Assembly: GCA_030248065.1 (NCBI GenBank)
Contig: JASAMV010002882.1
Coordinates: 1 to 64,000 of the forward strand
Source of the DNA: Rhynchonema sp. JSB1_4
Taxonomy: Eukaryota; Nematoda; Chromadorea; Monhysterida; Xyalidae
Reading direction: 5' to 3'
Length of the DNA stretch: 64,000 bases
The number at the start of each line of letters is the position of its first letter. Positions within the stretch are counted from its first letter, which is position 1. The position numbers were made by a program, and so were the translations under genes. The notes beneath the pieces were generated by a model. It was not told the origin of the DNA. It saw only the letters and a list, made by a program, of their open reading frames with translations, and searched no databases. Below are positions 1 to 11,500 of the stretch, piece by piece.

Positions 1-1677
1 TGTATCCCAGACTGGCCAAGTCAAGACACAACTGTGAAAGAACTGAGTCCGTCTCAGCCATCATTGTCGAAGAACCCAAAAGACAGGATGCATTTTGGAC
101 CGTCTCAGTTCGATGTACCACACAATGAACACAATTCAAACAAGGCCAAGATGGTACATCATAAATACACAGATCAGAAAGGCAGCAATTTTGGTCCATC
201 GACTGCCAACACAAACAGAGGCCAAAATAAAAGTCAATCAGTTCGGGATACAGCCAATACAAAGTCACACAAAGGGCATGATAACAAAACAGAATACACA
301 ACAAAAGTTTCAATTTCATCGAGTTCGGCATTGTATTGTACGAATTCTGATGAAAATTCCGAACCCGAACGGTTTGCAGCCGCAGGTCTTGAGTCTGATC
401 CAGGTCAAACAGGTTCTCAGCGGCCTTCAAGATCAGAAAATAATGAAACATCAATGATGAATGTGAAACATCATCAGCAGACGGACGAAATGAAAGCGTT
501 GATTGACCTGATGAAACAACAAATGAAAGTGATTGAAAATTTGTGTGCGGAACAAAAAACTGATGACTTACACTTGCTATCTGGCGATTTTAAATTTGAT
601 GGCAAAACAGGTAGCTACTCAACGTGGCGTGATTTTGTCCAGATCAAAATCAACAAGAGCAATACGGACGATACAACAAAGCTGATGCATGTGCGATATT
701 GCTTGACAGGCGAGGCGGCAATGTTGTACGACAAACAGCCCAGGACAGTGAAGGGAAGTTTGGCTGGCACATTTGCGTTTCTGGATGAAAGGTATGGCGA
801 CAAGTTTTCTGAAAAACGTGCAGCGTACGAGTTGGTGGTCATTAAGCAGGCAAAAGATCAATCAGTTAGGGAGTACGCTGGTTTGCTGGAGGGAACACTG
901 AAGTCGGCAAGTAGTTTGGAAGACCCACTATCAGACCATGCAATGATGTCACTGATGTGTAAGTTTTTCATAGACGGGCTCTACCATGAATCCATTAAAG
1001 AGAAGATGTATGTTGCCATGGCCGAAAATAAGTCATTCCACGAAATGAAGCACATCGCACAGATAGAAGACGATGCCATAAATATTCGCAGTCGTATCTG
1101 CCACGTGAACAACCAAGCCGATCAAAGTGCCCGAAATACAGTGTCAAATCGCAGTTGGTATCGAAACAATGGTCACAAGAAATGGAATCACAACAACGCT
1201 CAGTTCTCCCAACAAGGAGTTAATTTTTGGTCATATGATCCAAATGAGACGCCAGTGAAGCAATGCGGTGGCATCAGAGTTGTGAATCAAGGAATAGCCA
1301 CCATCCCCAAGACAAGTGAAACATCACTGCTGAAAGTGCCCGTTATTGGTGGTAGACCAGTCAGAAACACTCGTTTGGACACCGGCTCTGATGTGAATTT
1401 GATTCGACCGGAGTTAGTGAAAGCATTCGGATGGAAAATTATGCCAAACAAAGCACGTGTTCAAGTGCAAGGTGCTGCACGTGGAAAGTTGAAAGTCCTC
1501 GGTGTGATCAGCAAAAAGTTGCAGTTGGCTGGTGGCAAGATACAGAATTGTGAATTTCTGGTGAGCAGAGACACCATGGGTTATGGTTTAATTATTGGAA
1601 ATGAGACTCTGTGCGCAATGGGAATTGGTCTGATGAACGGCGCAGGTGAAAAGCTGTTTGAAAGTGGTCCGAGATAG
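1..1677 (+). CDS. Gag-protease ORF of an LTR-type retroelement (5' partial)
   Basis: The frame is open from the first base of the window to a TAG at 1675-1677, so the true start is probably to the left. The product has a low-complexity Ser/Asn/Lys-rich N-terminal half, a short helical segment (DEMKALIDLMKQQMKVIENL, codons starting near 487), then a capsid-like region (FKFDGKTGSYSTWRDF, LTGEAAMLY, LDERYGDKF) typical of gag proteins of Gypsy or BEL/Pao elements. Near base 1376 is LDTGSDVNLIRPELV, the D-T/S-G active site of a retropepsin-like aspartic protease. No CCHC zinc knuckle is visible between capsid and protease; that stretch is Asn/Arg/His-rich instead. No reverse transcriptase, integrase or LTR follows within the next 1.5 kb, so this is a pol-less remnant, a gag-only element or a captured gag gene. 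Family assignment within LTR elements is uncertain. Confidence 0.75.
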   Translation, partial: CIPDWPSQDTTVKELSPSQPSLSKNPKDRMHFGPSQFDVPHNEHNSNKAKMVHHKYTDQKGSNFGPSTANTNRGQNKSQSVRDTANTKSHKGHDNKTEYTTKVSISSSSALYCTNSDENSEPERFAAAGLESDPGQTGSQRPSRSENNETSMMNVKHHQQTDEMKALIDLMKQQMKVIENLCAEQKTDDLHLLSGDFKFDGKTGSYSTWRDFVQIKINKSNTDDTTKLMHVRYCLTGEAAMLYDKQPRTVKGSLAGTFAFLDERYGDKFSEKRAAYELVVIKQAKDQSVREYAGLLEGTLKSASSLEDPLSDHAMMSLMCKFFIDGLYHESIKEKMYVAMAENKSFHEMKHIAQIEDDAINIRSRICHVNNQADQSARNTVSNRSWYRNNGHKKWNHNNAQFSQQGVNFWSYDPNETPVKQCGGIRVVNQGIATIPKTSETSLLKVPVIGGRPVRNTRLDTGSDVNLIRPELVKAFGWKIMPNKARVQVQGAARGKLKVLGVISKKLQLAGGKIQNCEFLVSRDTMGYGLIIGNETLCAMGIGLMNGAGEKLFESGPR

Positions 1678-3165
1678 ACGGTGCCAGGGAGCAGCAAAAG
1701 GAGTTACGTGAAGAAATGCTTCAACGACAAGCGTGGCATTGAGTCCGGAGCGGTGAATGCAAAGCCGTCCGGTTGTGAAACATCACGTATGAGTAAGTAA
1801 AGGTAGAGGTGAAGGTGTGTGCATATTTCAAAAACAATAAAAACGAAAAAACACAAAAGAAACAAAAAAACTTAAAAAGAAACTGAAAAAAGAAACAAAA
1901 AAAACAAACAAAAAAATGTTCATAAACTCCTTTCTGATTTGATATTTGAGAAATAAGGCACTTTTGTCCCAAGATTGCATGTGTCATTGTTATTGTGAGT
2001 TGAACAAATGAAACTGCGTAAATGAGAATGTTTTCGTAAAAAATCTGGCGCCAGTAAACGTGTGACGAATAGATGTGAAGTATAAATGTGCGGTGATTTT
2101 CAAATTTTTGCGTGTAGTATTTCTGGGACATTCTAAAATGTGCACTTTTCCATTGATGTCTTGTTTTCGACTCAGGTATTTTATACCATCTTTGCTGCAT
2201 TATAGCATGTTTCAGTGAATGGTTTATGAAGAGAGAAAGTAAGGAGTGAAAGGTTTAAAGTCTGATGTGAGAAAGGGCACAAGCAAGTGGAATTTGGACT
2301 TGTTTTGTTGGAAAGAGAAAGGTGCACAGGTGTGCAATGTTTGAGAAAGGATCAATTGGTGTATGGAGAGTGTTCTAAATTTTCTGTTAGCATTTCAGGT
2401 ACATCAAAGTGCCAAACTTCACGATTCGCTCTTCAGGAGATTAGTGCCGGCCAACACAATTTTGTGTTCAAGATTTATGGAGAAAGTTTTAGTTAAAAAG
2501 AGAGTAAAATGCTGCTGCATTCGGTGGTAAATTCCTTCCGAAAAGGGGGAAGAAGTGGGAATCGTAGATTCCGTAACTTGTATTCTGTATGATTTATGAA
2601 GTGGGTCGGATTATATTTGTGTTATTATTCTATTTATATCGAGTTCGAGAATAAAAGATCCCGAAAAGTACCTCGATTCGCTGCTATAGTTTCAAACCGA
2701 TATGCGTGTGCTCGCTGAAGGCAATTATTTTTTGGTTTTTGTAGACGTTCTGCCAGACGTTGGACTATATCAAATTGAAGTGTTGTTGGTTCGTTGGAAT
2801 GTTTTGTTTTGACGGGTGTAGCGTAGCGGTGTAAATCAAATGCTTTCATTTTGCATGATATCACCTTAGCTAGTAGCAGTCTTCTGTGAACTGGTGCTGC
2901 ATGTTTCTGGGGGAAGCATCGTAGACGCTGAATGCTGTCTGATTGAAGCTGAAACTTATGAACGGGTGAGATCCATCTGTTCTGTGATGTTACATGATTA
3001 TGTTTGTTTATCTCGGTTATGAACGTCATGTGACATAAAACAAGCTCACAGCCATAGCAACGAGTAAGCAGAGAAATTGCACGATTCTTTGTATGTACAG
3101 GATCACTAGAGGCTTTACAGCGGACATCAAGGATCTATACAAGAGTTCCCCGTTTCTGATTCCTT
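1678..3165. other. Non-coding interval after the gag ORF
   Basis: No convincing gene was seen. 1840-1920 is an A-rich low-complexity tract. Reading frames here carry no recognisable reverse transcriptase, integrase or other domain. The part from about 2630 to 3165 is presumably downstream of the first CAP gene (minus strand). Confidence 0.5.
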
Positions 3166-4584
3166 TCACTGTTTCTTTCTTGGCAGAACGTTTTGTGCAT
3201 ACTGACCCTTTTGATTTCCGGGTGGATCGTAAAAGCAAACCACAGCTGACCGATGTTGTGGCGATATGTCATAGCCAACACCCAAACGTTGACTTGCGCA
3301 CCAAACCAGCTGCGTGAAGTGATCTGAAATGCAATTGTACGCTGACACTACAAATTGACATGGGGTGTGTTGTATGGGTCTTGCAGTATACCTGTGTGCC
3401 ATTGATCGTCATCCTGGGAGCCAAATTCGTAATGCTTCACATCATCGTGCCAACGCTTCACAACTTCCGATGCTGTAATGACATTGAATGACCCCGAACA
3501 TCGTGTGTACATATGTAGATGCATACAAGAGTTCGTTGATCACAAACTTGTTTGAGTTCAATACGTTTAATTTGAGCTTTAACGTCAAAAGCACCGGAAA
3601 CGATAGTAAAATAGCGATGAACGAACCCTGCGGTGCCACAAAGTAGTTGATCTCGAAAGCGAGATTCTCGCCGAGATTTCCTCCTGATCCGGGCGTGTCA
3701 TACCTCGAACGTCTGTCGCACAGAAACTTGGCCCGTTCCTGCGCTTTTGTGTTCAAATCTGGTGCGAGTGTCAAAGGTGGTGCCCCGTGAAGCTGGCGGT
3801 AATGGTTGTGCTCATCCAGAATCTGAAATTTGCTTCTGGAAAATGTTAAGAACGAGAACGAAAAAATGTGGGCGAATTCAACGAATCTAATTTGCCACTG
3901 ACTGGATTACCCTAAAACGTGGAAAACACACACCTGTTTGCGAAACTGTTGAAGTTCTGACGTTTCGCCGACGTTTGGCAACAGTAAACATGGAGGCTTT
4001 GATGTGATCGAACGTCTCGGCGGGGCTGGGAATGTTTTTTCCAGCCATGTTTTGATGTCCGTCGTTTTGTGCGTACTGCCATCACTTTTGCGAATCTCCG
4101 TCACAGTCGTTTCCTCAATTGTTTGGATTCAGATATTCGTTTAGAATAGAACTTCTGGCAGAAGCTCAATCACTGTTTTAATTCAATTGCCAAAAAAAAT
4201 GAATCCCATCTAACAAATGAACCAGTTCAGTGTTGATTACCGTCACTCGATTTCCCACTTGTTCGGTTGTCGTTGTCACAATTGTTTCTTCCTGCAGTTC
4301 GAACACGTATCAGCTTACCTACCTCATGGCCACGTCATTCCAATGACAAATGACTAATGCACATATATACTCTGACAATTCTTTTGGGAGAAACTTTTCA
4401 AACGCGTTGCCTGATCCGTAAAGCGCATGATGCGTGCACTGGCTATAGCGGTCACGTGACTTCTGTAGCCAGTGCACGCATAATGCGCTTTACGGATCAG
4501 GCAACGCGGTTGAAAAGTTTCTCCCAAAAGAATTGCCAGAGTATACGTAGTGAAAGTTACCGTGATTGTTCCTCGTCGGTCCAT
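3166..4584 (-). CDS. CAP-domain protein A, GAPR-1/GLIPR2-like
   Basis: Six exons on the minus strand: 4584-4561, 4291-4241, 4113-3934, 3822-3627, 3472-3392, 3323-3166; phases agree and give 229 residues. No signal peptide is seen. A Thr-rich N-terminal extension (EETIVTTTTEQ, then ETTVTEIRKSDGS) precedes the CAP domain. The domain shows ILDEHNHYRQLHGAPPL, LGENLAF, a divergent RWHDDV segment, HFTQLVW, and a C-terminus DPPGN..AQNVLPRKKQ that closely matches the end of GLIPR2/GAPR-1 proteins, which are Golgi or membrane-associated rather than secreted. One of the four usual CAP pocket acids (Glu in W-Y-x-E-I) is Asp here. Intron 1 carries a 176-bp MITE. The first 8-codon exon (MDRRGTIT) is the least certain; it is supported by its match in position and ending to the first exons of neighbours B and C. 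Confidence 0.8.
4368..4543. mobile_element. Foldback MITE, TACTCTG family, copy 1
   Basis: An almost perfect 176-bp palindrome beginning TACTCTGACAATTC and ending in its inverse. Arms of about 80 bp meet around the GGCTATAGCGGTCACGTGAC spacer. It is flanked by TA on both sides, as expected for Tc1/mariner-type target duplication. A second copy of the same length lies at 47594-47769. It sits inside the first intron of CAP gene A. Confidence 0.9.
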
Positions 4585-5258
4585 GTGGGAAGATCACTTT
4601 GGAATACCGTAACTCGTCTGCAAACAAGTTTCAAAAGTCTGTATTTCAAGTGCACAATAACAGGTTGTCTGAGGAGATGCGGAATGGAGCAGTTATTGTT
4701 TTGACTCGAACTTGCTCAAATTCAACGTAAGGCTACAGTATGTTTCTGAGTCACTCCAAATTGAAATAAAAATAAATCATAGACAAAACTGGTGTATTCC
4801 ATGCACTTCGCTTTGCACAGTGTTTATTTGGAACACTGTTAGTGGCAGAAAGAAGGGTTGCGATCTCAAAAATGTGCACGCATACCGTACGCCAAGGGTC
4901 CACCAAACGCGCGTGGCTTAATTTCATGAGGATACACAAACGGAACCATTTCAAGCCAGAGTTAAATGGCGTATTGCAGTTTGGGCTGAATATTTTACCA
5001 CATGCATGATGTGACAAACAATGGGTAATTTCTAAATCACACATTCAAAAGAAGACATTCGAGTTCAGTAACTGTAACAGAACAGCTTAACTGTGGACTG
5101 CGAATAAAACCATTAACCGCACTGCCATCAGGGGATAAATCCTGCTGAAATAATCACCAAACTATACAGCACCCACATGACGTCAGCCAGCACCTACAGC
5201 ATGAACGTACAATGACGGGATACATTGAAATCCACCAAGTCGATAGCCCGATAAGAGT

Positions 5259-6594
5259 TCAATTTCGGCCGGGCGGGAGCACGTTATCGACATATTTCGA
5301 GTGGCAATTACCGGGTGGATCGTAATTGCACACAATATACCAGTGTTGATTGTCCTTTGACTGCGCCAATCCGACGCCCAGGCGACGCGTTTCGTGCCAC
5401 ACGAGTTGAGTGAAATGATCTGAAATGATGCGCAATATGGCATTAAAATTAAGAAGTTGACGATTTCATGCATGCTGGATCGCAATGTATACTTGTGCCC
5501 GACAGACGACCAGCATGTGGACTGAAAATGTAGTGCCGAATTTCGTCGTACCAGCTCTTGACGATTTCCGACGCTGAAATGTGATATATTTATGGGTTCA
5601 CAATATTTTTATGCCGTGCATTGGTGAAAAGTTTGAATCCCCATACCTTCTGGTACAACGTACGACCACTCATAGGCGACATTCTCGCCATATGATAGTG
5701 TTGGTCGATGGTAGACCTTGCGAACGTCGCGCAAATGCTCGGCCCACTCTTGTGCGTCTCGATTGATGTCCGTGTCGAGTGACAATGCTGGTGCGCTGTG
5801 ACGTTGACGGTAGTGGTTGTGCGCGGTCAACATCTGAAATCGGATAGGAAACCATGGGTTTATGAAAATGGCTAAAACACAACGAGGTACTGTATAAAGG
5901 CAATCTACGCCCGATTTCGGAGGTGGTGCGCTTAAAAAAACAGAAATTCCTCATCCACCATGTTGTATTCTACAACGTGTCACCTTTCCCAAATCGGCAG
6001 CCACCTATGAATGTTTCACTAAATCTGTCACCTCCGAAATCGTGTTGACGTAGTGTTGGTACACCTGTTGACGGAATGTTGCGAGTTGCGTTTCGCTATC
6101 CTGTGGTCTTTCGACCACGCAGTGCGGCTTCACAGTCGCTTCGTTCGATTGCTGCCTTTGCGTTTGCTCGCATGTCGTGGTCCTGGTCGAACAGTCCACT
6201 CTGCCATCACTTCGATGTGTTTCCGTCTCCACCGTTTCCTGAATGACACAGAAAACCGTAACTATATGTATGTACGTATGTATATTGTGCGGTGAAAGGT
6301 CCAGATGGGTTGAACCAGCTACCGAAAACTTGTGCAGGATGACAGGTAAAACGAACTGCCCTTCATACCGTAACCGTGATTTTGCCGCCTTCTGTTTTCG
6401 TCGTTTTCGTTGTGGTCGTCCTTTCCTGCGTACGGATAAATAGGGATTGTGAGGCCTTACAAAACATTAATGGTGCGTAAATTAAGAACATTGGGGCTTT
6501 TAGTCGAAAGTTTATGAAAACAAACAACCTTAATGACACCTCCTTCTTCCTTTGTCGCTATTGTGATCACTTTTGATTCGCCAGATTGCGCCAT
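5259..6594 (-). CDS. CAP-domain protein B, GAPR-1/GLIPR2-like
   Basis: Six minus-strand exons: 6594-6529 (ATG start, MAQSGESKV), 6425-6369, 6238-6065, 5833-5647, 5573-5493, 5419-5259; total 726 bp, 241 residues, phases consistent. The layout matches neighbours A and C: a Thr-rich N-terminal extension with two short repeat exons (ERTTTTKTTKTEGG, then ETVETETHRSDGR), followed by the CAP domain. Domain landmarks are AHNHYRQRHSAPAL, DAQEWAEHL, YGENVAYEW, KSWYDEIRHY, HFTQLVWHETRRLGVG, CNYDPPGN and NVLPPGRN. All four CAP pocket residues (His, Glu, Glu, His) appear present. No signal peptide and no GPI tail, so cytosolic or membrane-peripheral like mammalian GAPR-1. The intron at 5834-6064 is largely a MITE. 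It is probably a tandem duplicate of A and C. Confidence 0.85.
5904..6054. mobile_element. MITE with CTACGC...GATTTCGGAGGTGG termini, degraded copy
   Basis: Inverted termini around CCGATTTCGGAGGTGG and CACCTCCGAAATCGTGTTG. It is related to the better preserved element at 44354-44528. The left end lacks about 10 bases of the terminal repeat. It fills most of one intron of CAP gene B. Confidence 0.7.
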
Positions 6595-7217
6595 GCCACA
6601 TCGGTTGAAAATTTGTAATGCAAAAAATTTTTGGATGCACTCTTTTGGTTTTGTTTTGAATTTAACACAAGGACCGATATTTTTTCAACGAAAAGCTGAG
6701 CTGCATTTTCGAACACTACATATGTACATACAGTACATGTATGTATGATACGATTTTTTCGTGTTTTGACTATTAGGCGAAAGCGGTATATTTGAAACGG
6801 CTTTGTTTTTCGATTTATAAATCAGCCCTGTTATGAGACTCCATTTGATTCAGCATCGTACTGTGGCAGAATTGAAGTTCAAAGTCAGATCAGTTTTGGA
6901 TTTTATACCAAACTTAAGTTGATGCACACAAAGCCATTGAATCCAGAATGTCCAGCCACAGCGGTCCATTGAATGGTAAACAGGAATTCATTACAGATGT
7001 TTCAAGCACACACAGATGTCTATAATTCAGTGGTCAAACAAAGATTTGGACGAAAAACAGCAAATGATCAAGAATCCATGCATCTAGTGAATCACAGGTG
7101 AAATCGAAAGAACCATAATAATTGCAAACAATCTGGCAAAATACGACGACGAATTAGACGATAATCGGCAAAAATGTCGCACTGTATGATTTCAAACATG
7201 TATCTGAGTCCGATTAT

Positions 7218-8580
7218 TCATTTTGCGGGCAGCACATTCTGCGCGAACTGTTGCAGCACGTTGCCGGGCGGGTCGTAGTTGCACACGACGTAGTACTTGT
7301 GGTCGGGCGATCGCGCCAGACCGACACCGAGACGCTCGCTCTCGCGCCAAACGACTTGCGTGAAATGACCTGCAACAATGAATTAAAAAGAAAAATAATT
7401 ATAGGTAAAAAATTGGAAAAATAAAATCCAATTGGTCAATACTGTATACTGTATGTACCTGTGCCCGGCTGATAATCAGCGCGCGGACCGAACTTGTACA
7501 TCTGGATCTCGTCGTACCAGCTCTTCACGGCGTCCGCGCCTGAAAAAGCACACGATTTTAGGTGTTTCTCAATTTGTTAAAAAGAGAAAACTAATTTTAA
7601 TTGAAAGAATTTTAAAAACCTTCAATTCCGGCCGAGTTCATCGCGTAGAATATGTTTTCGCCGTATTTCTGACTGGCTTTCGGTCGATGTTCGAATTTGT
7701 CGCTGTCGCGCAAATGGTCGGCCCATTCCTGCGAGAAGGCGTTCAGATCGGGATCGAGACACAACGCCGATGCGCCGTGACGTTGACGGTACTGGTTGTG
7801 CGCCATTAGAATCTGAAGATTTGGATAAATTTGAATTCAAACATTCTCGTGCTCTTTTGGGATAATTCTGTTGTTGTATACGCATATATGTCCGCTTTTT
7901 GCGTGTTTGGCTCAGCTGGTGGAAAACAGGGTGACGTGCAGTGGATATTGTGGCATTAGTATGTACATATGTACATGTACTTAGGAAACATTTCGAAATG
8001 AACGTGAAGAAATGAATACAGGATTGCTGCAATACATTTTGGATAGTGCGACGGCCCGTTTGGAAGAAAGCGCACACCCTGTTGCGCACATGCGTAGACT
8101 ACATATGTACATTAGAATAAGCCGTTTTTGTGGTCGTTGGTCATTGTTCTAATTTTCGTTCTCAAAAATCAGAAATATCCTGAAATCTGTGTACCTGTTT
8201 GCGAAACACATTGACTTCGGGCGTTTTGTTCGGTTCGGATTCAGCAATGGGCGGGAAGACGCCATCCCTGAAAACACGGTTGCTACTGTCACCACCAGCA
8301 CCAGCGGCGGGTTGGTTAGGATTTGGCAGTGCACCATACGTCGCCTTGCGGGTCACGGTCTTGGTCGATCGCTGAACGCTGCCGTCGCTCTTGCGCGTCT
8401 CGGTCACTATCGTTTCCTGAAACATCAAGGGGAATGCGATGGGTTTCCCGTTCCAAACTAGGAAAACAGAGCTATTGCTCAAAAAGTAAACAATGGAGTA
8501 AATGGCCCCTATATTACCGTAATCGTGTCGCCCTCCTTTTTCGTGGTTGTGGTCACGGTGGTTTCTTGCGAATGCGCCAT
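7218..8580 (-). CDS. CAP-domain protein C, GAPR-1/GLIPR2-like
   Basis: Five minus-strand exons: 8580-8518 (start MAHSQETTVTTTTK), 8416-8195, 7812-7620, 7539-7459, 7369-7218; 711 bp, 236 residues, phases consistent. After the Thr-rich N-terminus comes a longer linker rich in Pro, Ala and Gly (PNPNQPAAGAGG), then the CAP domain from about residue 96: ILMAHNQYRQRHGASAL, FSQEWADHLRD, KYGENIFY, VKSWYDEIQMYKFGPR, GHFTQVVWRESERLGVG, VVCNYDPPGN, QNVLPAK. The spacing and the ending are those of GLIPR2. All four pocket residues are retained. The acceptor of exon 2 is CTTGATGTTTCAG, one of the over-represented words of this window. It is the promoter-proximal member of a three-gene tandem array and borders the large gene-free interval. 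Confidence 0.88.
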
Positions 8581-11500
8581 GTTTCTGCCGAGCTTCGCTC
8601 TGGTACAATATTGGGAAATATGATGACAAAAACCAACCTGTCTGACTATTTGGAATATAGTACTTTTTCAGCTAACAATATCAAATGAATGAGTGACGAG
8701 AAAAGTGTGACACGTGGGATTTTTATGGTTGTTTGCGTGTTGGGACAGTAACAGCAACTTTGTTGAGTGATTCAAAAAATAAATAATACCGTACCTACAC
8801 GTGATTTGATAAGCTTTACGACTTTGCGTCAAACAGTTACATACACATTCTTGTATACATGATCTGAGACTCTTGCTTTCCGATTATCCTATAACACACC
8901 TTGACACCGAATACTCACCTGAGCCATGACCAGAAACACATGACTGGTCTTGTTTAGATTATATTGTTTGTTGTTGTCTCTTTGTATAGTTTAGTTTTTT
9001 TCAAGCATCCATGGAAATGATGTCCGCTTGCCAACGGAGAAGAATCACGATTTTGTGACCTTGCGTGGGGCAATACGCGAAATGTTGACGATAAACCTTT
9101 GATTTTTGCTCTTCCACAAGCCTATTGTGCCGTTTTGACTGAATCATCTGTTTTGATGGCACATTTTGTTCCTAGGTATGTAGATCGTATACATTACCTG
9201 GTATGTGCATAACGTAATCGTAGGCCAAGCGTAACATGCACATGAACGTAATGTACAGTACATCTGCTCAAATCTTGTATGCTCTCTGTCATAATGTTTA
9301 GCTGTACACCCATGTGTACCGGCAGTTCGGCACGGTACTATAATGATCATGCGCTTTTTCAACGAAAAACATCGGCAACTATTCGCATGCCGTTCACGTT
9401 TGATCGCGTCAGACAAAAAGCAGAACATCTTACTTTTACTTGTGTGCGGAGGCATCATGAAAACCATTGCAAAACAGAGCATGGCGCTTGGCGCATTGTG
9501 CGTTGGCTCTGTGGGAACGAAACCAACCAAGTGCTGTGCAGGCAGGCGACCGACGGTAGCGTCTTATACTTCATGTATTGCTGCGCATGTAATAACAAAC
9601 AATAAACTACGCCGTTTGGCAACAAATCCGGTTGGACGAACAACAGCAACTAAGCTTTACCACTTTTAAAATTACCCGCTTAATTTCTTGGTGTATGTAA
9701 GCACCCTTCAACTGCGTGTTCATGTGAACTAAAGTAAAAGAGGGTATCAATCTTGTTCATTGGCTTCGCAAAATGGTTCATTGTTTTGAGCAGTGGTGCA
9801 ATTGTTCACAAAAATCGTACAAGTACCGATAGATACATACATATATCTACTGAACGTAAAACGAGTACTCACACAGCGGACCATGGGGGCACCTCGTTCA
9901 AAAAGTGCCCTCTGGCGACCAGTATGTGAAGTATGTATGTAATATTGCAGTCGCATTTCGAACAACAAATGACATTTTAAAGTGGTCCAGGGCACCAGGG
10001 CTGGGACGCAAAAAAGACTAATGCATCGTAAAAGTGCGTTCTGACATGAAGCACATTGTGAATTAGTGACAACAAACAGGCCGCTCATTTGTGACCATCA
10101 CCTTCGTAATCTATCAATGTTCGTTCCAGTATAGTTCAAATGAAATGTGATGAACTAATGGGTGTACATGTTGGGCTGGTTGTAATGCAGCGAATTCTGC
10201 GGTGAAGTTATACCCTTGATGCAGCCACGCATTTTCCTCCGCATCTCAGCTTGTTTCAGAACGTTCGTTCATTTGTTACGAGTGCATTTTTCAAGTTCAC
10301 TGCACAGTTCACTGCTTTTGCTTCACTGCATCGCCATAAGGTATCGCAGTGACTGAATTTTGAGGCTATTATACGCACACATCTGCCCTTTTTGTAATAG
10401 TTGGTCGGTTGTTTGGTTGGCTTTCGGTTGTATACATTTCTGACCGCTGGCACACCCTGGCTCCTTGGCCGGCATTTTGTTTATTTGATAAAATGGCCCG
10501 ATTTCCCGGTTACAACGTAAAGAACGTCAATTAGTCAGTTGGCAAAGCACACCACCGGGATCTATGCAATTCGGTATCAGCTCTCATGTCCGTTCCCGAT
10601 CCTTGTGGCAGCTCGCCGCATGGACTAATTCAATTACAAATATTTTGACGTTGCTTGCTTGCTGCGGTGTAAAGCGAGCAAAGTGGGTTCATGTTGCACA
10701 CAACATACAAATTGGCTTTATGTATATGTCAGCGCACAATCATGGACAGCAGCTAATCAGTTCATATTCATGGATTGCGACAGTCCTGGCCTGTGTGGAC
10801 CCATTTTCGTTTTTCACAACAAGACTACGCACATTACAGGGCATAATACGTTTGTTGGCCCATTCTATTTATCGCACGCGGCATTCATCTGCATTTTTTC
10901 ACAAACCCCGCTGAACGGCAATAATATTAATGTTTTGTTTATGTAGCTGCTTTACGATCAAGCTGTTGTGTAAACGGGTTATGTACACCACACACCAGTT
11001 GGTTGGTGAGATAAGAACCGGCACATTGTCCCAATAGAAATCGAGTAGCATCACATGGTGTACAGATGAAACGCTTTGAAATAAATGTTGTGAAGTATGC
11101 TGCGATCTGCAGGATACGTGGTTCACCTGGAGTGGCTTGTAATTGTTAAACTACATATCCTGTTTCATGTAATCAATTTTCTATTGTGAATTCCTGCTTC
11201 ACTCCATACATTTCACTACATGTACCTCACTCCTTTGAATACGATTACACTTCTGTTCGTAACAACACGCAAGCCAGCATGACTCATGCATTGCTCTTAT
11301 CAAAGGTTGAGATAAAGGCCTTTGCTATTTATATGTTCATTGCTGATGTTACTGCTCCCATTGCAGTAAACAATTGAAGCGAAAGTTTTCCCCTGGGCCA
11401 CCCTCCACCGCACGCAAGCGAAGTGCAGTGGCGCATTAAAATTGTAAAATTGATATTTTATTGTCACACGTGCCCGATGTTCCGAGAGGGCTTTGTAGAT

